From the NCBI GenBank assembly GCA_036897445.1, contig JAYMTL010000201.1, positions 1-20,609 of the forward strand: a stretch of 20,609 nt of DNA, given 5' to 3'. Source of the stretch: Pelargonium tetragonum (Eukaryota > Streptophyta > Magnoliopsida > Geraniales > Geraniaceae). Shown here in pieces: positions 16,501 to 20,609 of the stretch (positions within the stretch are counted from its first letter, which is position 1; each line of letters opens with the position of its first letter). Below the pieces are notes generated by a model. It worked only from the letters and a program-made list of their open reading frames with translations. It ran no database searches and had not been told where the DNA came from. Position numbers and translations under genes: made by a program.

Positions 16501-18800
16501 GATAAAGGGCCTTTTACCTTCCGTAAGGGTTTTACATATTTAATTTGTCTAAGGGATTTTAGGCAGTTTTTGTCACTACAAGTATGTACTAGGAATGCTC
16601 GCATTAAAAGAGCCTCTCTTTAACTACAACAAATCTGGATTTTTCATCTTTCCCATTAATAAAAAAGGAAGTTCCCTGTTTCAAGTAATAAAGAAAAGGG
16701 GAAGCTTAGTGCTAATCAGATTGAAAGTGATTCGTAGACTTTTAGAACCCTACGGTTAAGTAAAGTGCTAGGCCCTGGATGTGTAAATTTCACCCTTTTT
16801 TAGTACCCCAATTTGTTCTTGTGTCTTAAGAAAGTTTAGTGCTTTTAATACTAAGGCGTTGGAGAAGACTTTTTAGGATTTTAGAGTCCCTACCGTAGAA
16901 TCTTTTAAATTCCTTGTTAAAATTATACAAACTGGAAACACCAAGACCCCTGAATTGCCCAAGATTAAGTACTAAAATCTCCTGAAAACTTTTACCAATT
17001 TCTTAAAAAGACTTTAAAGGAAGAAGATTACTAACTGCAAATCCTAAGGAACAAAAACTCCTTGTAATTTTGTTTACTTGTTTTCTTATTCTGCATACCT
17101 TTCATAGCTATAATAGCTATATTCTTATCCAGTACCCTAGCTTGTTTCTTAATACCCAATGCTTACAGACTTACTTGCTACTCATACCTTTAATCTTAAA
17201 AGCACCCCTTTTTTTATTATTATATTAGGATTCAAAAACCGGAAACGGATTACCTTGGCCTCTCTTCTTTACACTTCTCTTAAAAACGCTTTAACCAAGG
17301 TACATTAGCATGGGAACACGTAGGTTCTAATTGCCAACTCCTTATCATAATACCCTTTTTCTTACTCGTATTCTTCACTGTCTCTTATGACTACTGCCTG
17401 TCTTAATATCTAGATCTCTCCAAGTCCTTTGTAGTTAGGATGTCTTTGTTAGAGTCCTATGCATGTTATTGTATTACTCTTTATTACTTTATTAAATGTG
17501 AAAGCCATAAACCTGCGGAATTCCTTTGATGTTAACTTGTAAAAAAACTTTTGTTGAAACTTTCTTTCTTAGAACCTATTAAGTAACTGCATTTTTATTT
17601 ACATTTCTAGACTTCACGTACCCATTACTTAGGAATAGGAACCCGGTTTAATCTTACGTATACCAGGGCCTTCTTAGTCTTTCTCTTATTGCTTAACCGA
17701 AAACTCATATTCAGTTAGAGTTGTTTTGAAAGCCGGTAAAGACATTGCAGCAGAAAGTACAATCAATTTTAGATCGTTATCCTATATTAAATTGAAAAAA
17801 AAAAAGTAAAAGGAAACTTCTATAGATAGGAAGGTCTTGTGTTTTCTATTTTTAGTTTTCCCTTCCGCGAGAAAGATTTACTTTCTACTTCTTTATTCCT
17901 AAATTCTAGAGGAATACCTTATTAGCTAAGAGTCTTCTTCTTTCTCGGATTCCTATACCTTGTTTTAACTTAACTAGGCCAGTCCTGTTAGGAACATGCA
18001 AGCAAAAAAACCCATTGGCTTGCTTCAAAATATATTATAAATAAAGTGGAACTCTGCGGAATTTACTTTTTTAATCTTAATACCTAGCTTTTTGTTATGA
18101 GCTATACCTTCCATTGGGTACTTATCTTATGGGTTCTACCTGTCTTAACAGTACCATAGATATACTAGTCTTCTTATGAGGCCTATACCCTCGAGAAATC
18201 CTTAAACAACTATAAATACAACTAATAGAAGAATTTATCTATTATACCTATTTATTTGACACAGGATTTTTTTCCAAGACAAAAACTTAAGGGGTAATTT
18301 ATGGAACTCTCTAATACTAATAGAAGGGGGCTGCTATTTTGCGCTTTGTAAGGAAATTACCATATACCCAGCTAGGAATATACACTCTCTAGACTCAGAA
18401 TATGCCTTGTACTTTGATCCAGGCTCTATACCGTTAAACGTAGGACCTTCTGAACAAAAGTCCTGGACCGGGGTATTCATTATTATTTTCAAGCTTACTT
18501 AAGTATCAAAATATCCTTTATATCCTAAGTTGCTGGCGCGAAGATAACGCATTTTAATTTAACCGGTATACTATGCTATTCTCCATATTCATATCATAGC
18601 AAGTGTACTTATTACACGGGGGCTCCTCAATAGAAATTTATATGAGTTTTCTATTCCCTATATGTATGCTTATTTTGCTTCTGCTCGAGTTCAGTCCGCT
18701 TGCCTTGGAGAGTACGCTGTTAAATATTGGACTAAACCCGATTTCTTGATTAGCTATCTCAGAGGAAGTCAAAAGGGGGAATAACCCGAGCTTTTTCTTC
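16501..18800. other. Non-coding spacer with C-rich top strand
   Basis: 17041-17460 holds 97 C and 49 G by hand count, the strongest bias against G in the window. The part also holds AAAGG-G-CCTTT (16504-16514) beside CCTT-CCGT-AAGG (16517-16528), AAGGA/TCCTT with an 8-base loop (17046-17063), ATAGCTAT repeated with a 9-base period (17104-17120) and an A11 tract (17795-17805). No open frame, tRNA or mobile element is supported on either strand. Confidence 0.6.
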
Positions 18801-19473
18801 AGTTCAGTATAGACGCGTTGACCTCTCCCTAGAATTATATCATACAGAAGGGATCAAAACAAGTACTTTCCTGTTACATGTGTTACATTTATAAATTCAA
18901 AAATTTGGTGCTAAAAACTTATGCATTTCTTGTAGGGATGTCTAAATAAGATAAAGATTACTTTTCATTTTTTGTTTTCTTGTAAAAGTAGTTAAAGGGG
19001 TTTTTATCTTAGTGAACCTTTTACCTTTTTTGTACCAATATATACATATATAAGAGAGGGTCTTACTCTTATTTAAGAACTTATGTACCCTTTTAGGGCA
19101 ACCCGCTAGTAATTCGCTTTGGCAATATAGCACGGTATTATCTTGTTCTCAAAACGGAAATAAAGATATTTTACGAAATTCCACTAACCGGCTAGACATT
19201 AACATTAATAAGTATTAAGAAGCTACTGCGTTAAACAACAAGGTTTTCCTCTAAGTGCGATATAATTATAATATAATTAATAAAGAGTGAGTACAAAAAA
19301 TGCAAGTTACTAACCAACCTAAAGCTCTACTTAATACTTTAAAATTGCCGCATTCAAATTTTCTTGATTAATTATTAGGCTTCTATGACCTATTACTATT
19401 AAAAGTGTAAAACTCATAAAAAAGCAAAGACTTATCAAAAAAGGTTTGGGGAAGTACTTTACAGATTATAGAC

Positions 19474-19504
19474 CCATACTTTATAATATAGTATGGAAGT
19501 TTTT
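19474..19504 (+). terminator. Terminator-shaped hairpin CCATACT/AGTATGG
   Basis: CCATACT (19474-19480) pairs perfectly with AGTATGG (19490-19496) around the 9-base loop TTATAATAT. AAG and five T residues follow (19500-19504). The 7-bp stem is only moderately GC-rich and the spacer before the T tract is three bases. No gene precedes it, so this is a shape-based call only. Confidence 0.3.
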
Positions 19505-19724
19505 AAAATAAGGGCCCCTCCTAGCTTTGGAAGTTTCACTTAGCTTTCTAGATTCTAGAGCAGATCTCCTCTTTATTGGTACATGCGCTATAGGTGTTTT
19601 CAAAAAGTAGATAAAGGTAAGCAAAATTTAACAGCCTCTTTTTGTATTTTGTATGTAGATTTTTCAGAGTATAGGTATATAAGGGAGACCTACTTTAACC
19701 AATTTTAATGTAAGGATAAGGTAA

Positions 19725-19737
19725 AAAGGATTCCTTT
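19725..19737. repeat. 13-base dyad AAAGGA-T-TCCTTT
   Basis: A perfect 6+1+6 dyad with the GGATTCC core, the same core as at 2997-3013 and 7390-7400 but with different flanks. Variable flanks that stay complementary to each other suggest the dyad itself, not just the core word, is what recurs. Confidence 0.8.
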
Positions 19738-20399
19738 AAGAATTAAGACATTCATCGCAGACGCATATAGTAGAATACAGAATTGTTCGCTCTAGTATCT
19801 TTATATTTTAGTGTCATTTTTATACCTCTATCAAGGACTCTACTTTTGGAGCGCTTCTTAGTCTCTTAAATTTTTGGGGTTGATAATCAAGAGTATTCCT
19901 TAAAAATTTCCCTCAGCTAATTTATCTTATTTCTTCGGGCCAAAATGAAATGAAGTTTTTACGATATAGCCTTTAGGGGCTTCTAGAGATCCTTGTCGGA
20001 TTTAACTAATAAGGATGACTTTTCTCATAGTTAACTGCGAGCTCAAGTTTAGGAAAATCCTATATACAAAAAATCGCTTTCCTTTTCATATAGACCCGAA
20101 TCAGGGGGCTCCCTTTACTCGTCCAAAAAATGAACTTTCTACTTACTCTTTAGAGTTGTCCTACTTTTCTAATGCATTTGAGTTAAATGGGCCCTCTTTT
20201 CTTTTTTATTAATACTCAATATTCGCACTTCTGTTTGAGTACTAAGGAAGGATAGATTTCGCCTTTTTAAATTTTAAAGGAGGCCCCCTTGATATACTAT
20301 ATTATACTGCTAAGTTAGTGAACTACATATGGAAACAAGATATGTAAGAAAATTTTAGGTTAGCATTCAAAGAAAAAAGTCAAACATAGTCTAAGAGAT

Positions 20400-20419
20400 A
20401 AGGGGCAGCCTTACAAGGC
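20400..20419. repeat. Three alternating arms AAGG, CCTT, AAGG
   Basis: CCTT (20409-20412) can pair with the AAGG to its left (20400-20403, loop GGCAG) or to its right (20415-20418, extended to GCCTT/AAGGC). The two pairings exclude each other. It lies 110 bases after another AAGG...CCTT dyad (20277-20290). Confidence 0.6.
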
Positions 20420-20609
20420 AAAGATATAACTTATTTATAATTTATACAAAATTGGGGACACTTTAAATTAAATAAGTAAGCCGTCCTAAGCTGACAAAAG
20501 GCCTCAAAGTTTCAAATACAAGGTCATAGAAATTTTAATTAAGTTCATTTCAGGAAGAAAATTCCCCGGAACTACAGGAAAATCCTTGTACCTTAAATAT
20601 TAGGCTCTA

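Larger units (their letters stand above)
18801..20609. other. Non-coding spacer, right end
   Basis: Contains TATAATTATA (19261-19270), a terminator-shaped hairpin (19474-19504), the dyad TCTAGA-T-TCTAGA (19547-19559), AAAGGA-T-TCCTTT (19725-19737), AAGG...CCTT at 20277-20290, and a run AAGG...CCTT..AAGG at 20400-20418 in which the middle CCTT can pair with either side (GCCTT-AC-AAGGC, 20408-20419). Frames at 18942-19133 (minus) and 20015-20212 (plus), 63 and 65 codons, have no recognisable motif and are not called. Confidence 0.6.

Noticed and set aside
18942-19133. 63-codon minus-strand frame
   Set aside because: Lys/Thr/Leu-rich chance-length frame without a start signal or motif.
20015-20212. 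65-codon plus-strand frame
   Set aside because: AGG lies directly against the ATG, too close to act as a ribosome binding site, and no motif is seen.
1-20609. Coding sequence under a reassigned stop code
   Set aside because: TAG is common on both strands and in all frames without visible phase, which fits base composition rather than reading as an amino acid; a formal periodicity test was not possible by eye.
1-20609. Retrovirus-like, transposon or CRISPR content
   Set aside because: No long terminal repeats, no polymerase- or transposase-like frames and no regularly spaced repeats were seen.

Overview
This window is about 20.6 kb of AT-rich DNA in which I find no protein gene, rRNA or tRNA that I can defend. 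Three blocks counted by hand (3481-4080, 10381-10680 and 17041-17460; 1,320 bases) give 34% G+C. Stops are dense in all six frames. The longest ATG- or TTG-started frames are 60-74 codons, shorter than the roughly 100 codons that random DNA of this composition would be expected to reach at its maximum. TAG and CTA look especially common on both strands. No complete tRNA cloverleaf, rRNA landmark, group I or II intron core, transposase, reverse transcriptase or CRISPR array could be read.

Origin is inference only. A long gene-free stretch at about one-third G+C, full of short dyads and dispersed or decayed short repeats, fits intergenic DNA of a bloated organelle genome. Enlarged green-algal chloroplast genomes such as Floydiella are one described type; an expanded mitochondrial genome is another. 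Nuclear non-coding DNA is not excluded. Diverged, collinear repeats and exact tandem duplications argue against a scrambled sequence.

Layout. 1-2100: spacer with a 15-bp inverted repeat (234-316), an 8+1+8 dyad (553-569), a pair of mutually exclusive hairpins (857-893) and a 10-C run (1997-2006). 2221-2864: the clearest signal, two diverged copies of a roughly 125-bp element 515 bp apart, sharing four or five collinear blocks with variable spacers. 2997-6400: G-rich strand bias, dispersed TACAGGTA repeats, a run of three hairpins (5430-5499) and 9-bp tandem duplications. 6300-10300: dyads and terminator-shaped hairpins, including an 18-bp palindrome (7814-7831). 10300-10700: purine-rich top strand. 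11000-16100: many short dyads, including abutting palindromes at 14788-14829 and a possible pseudoknot at 14936-14978. 17000-17500: strong C-rich bias on the top strand. 17500-20609: sparse, with a terminator-shaped hairpin at 19474-19504 and dyads at 19547, 19725 and 20277-20419.

Across the window, AAGG followed within 1-6 bases by CCTT occurs 15 times against 5 for the opposite order, so part of the DNA appears to be seeded with one family of short purine-first hairpins. No genes are present, so no pathway can be described.
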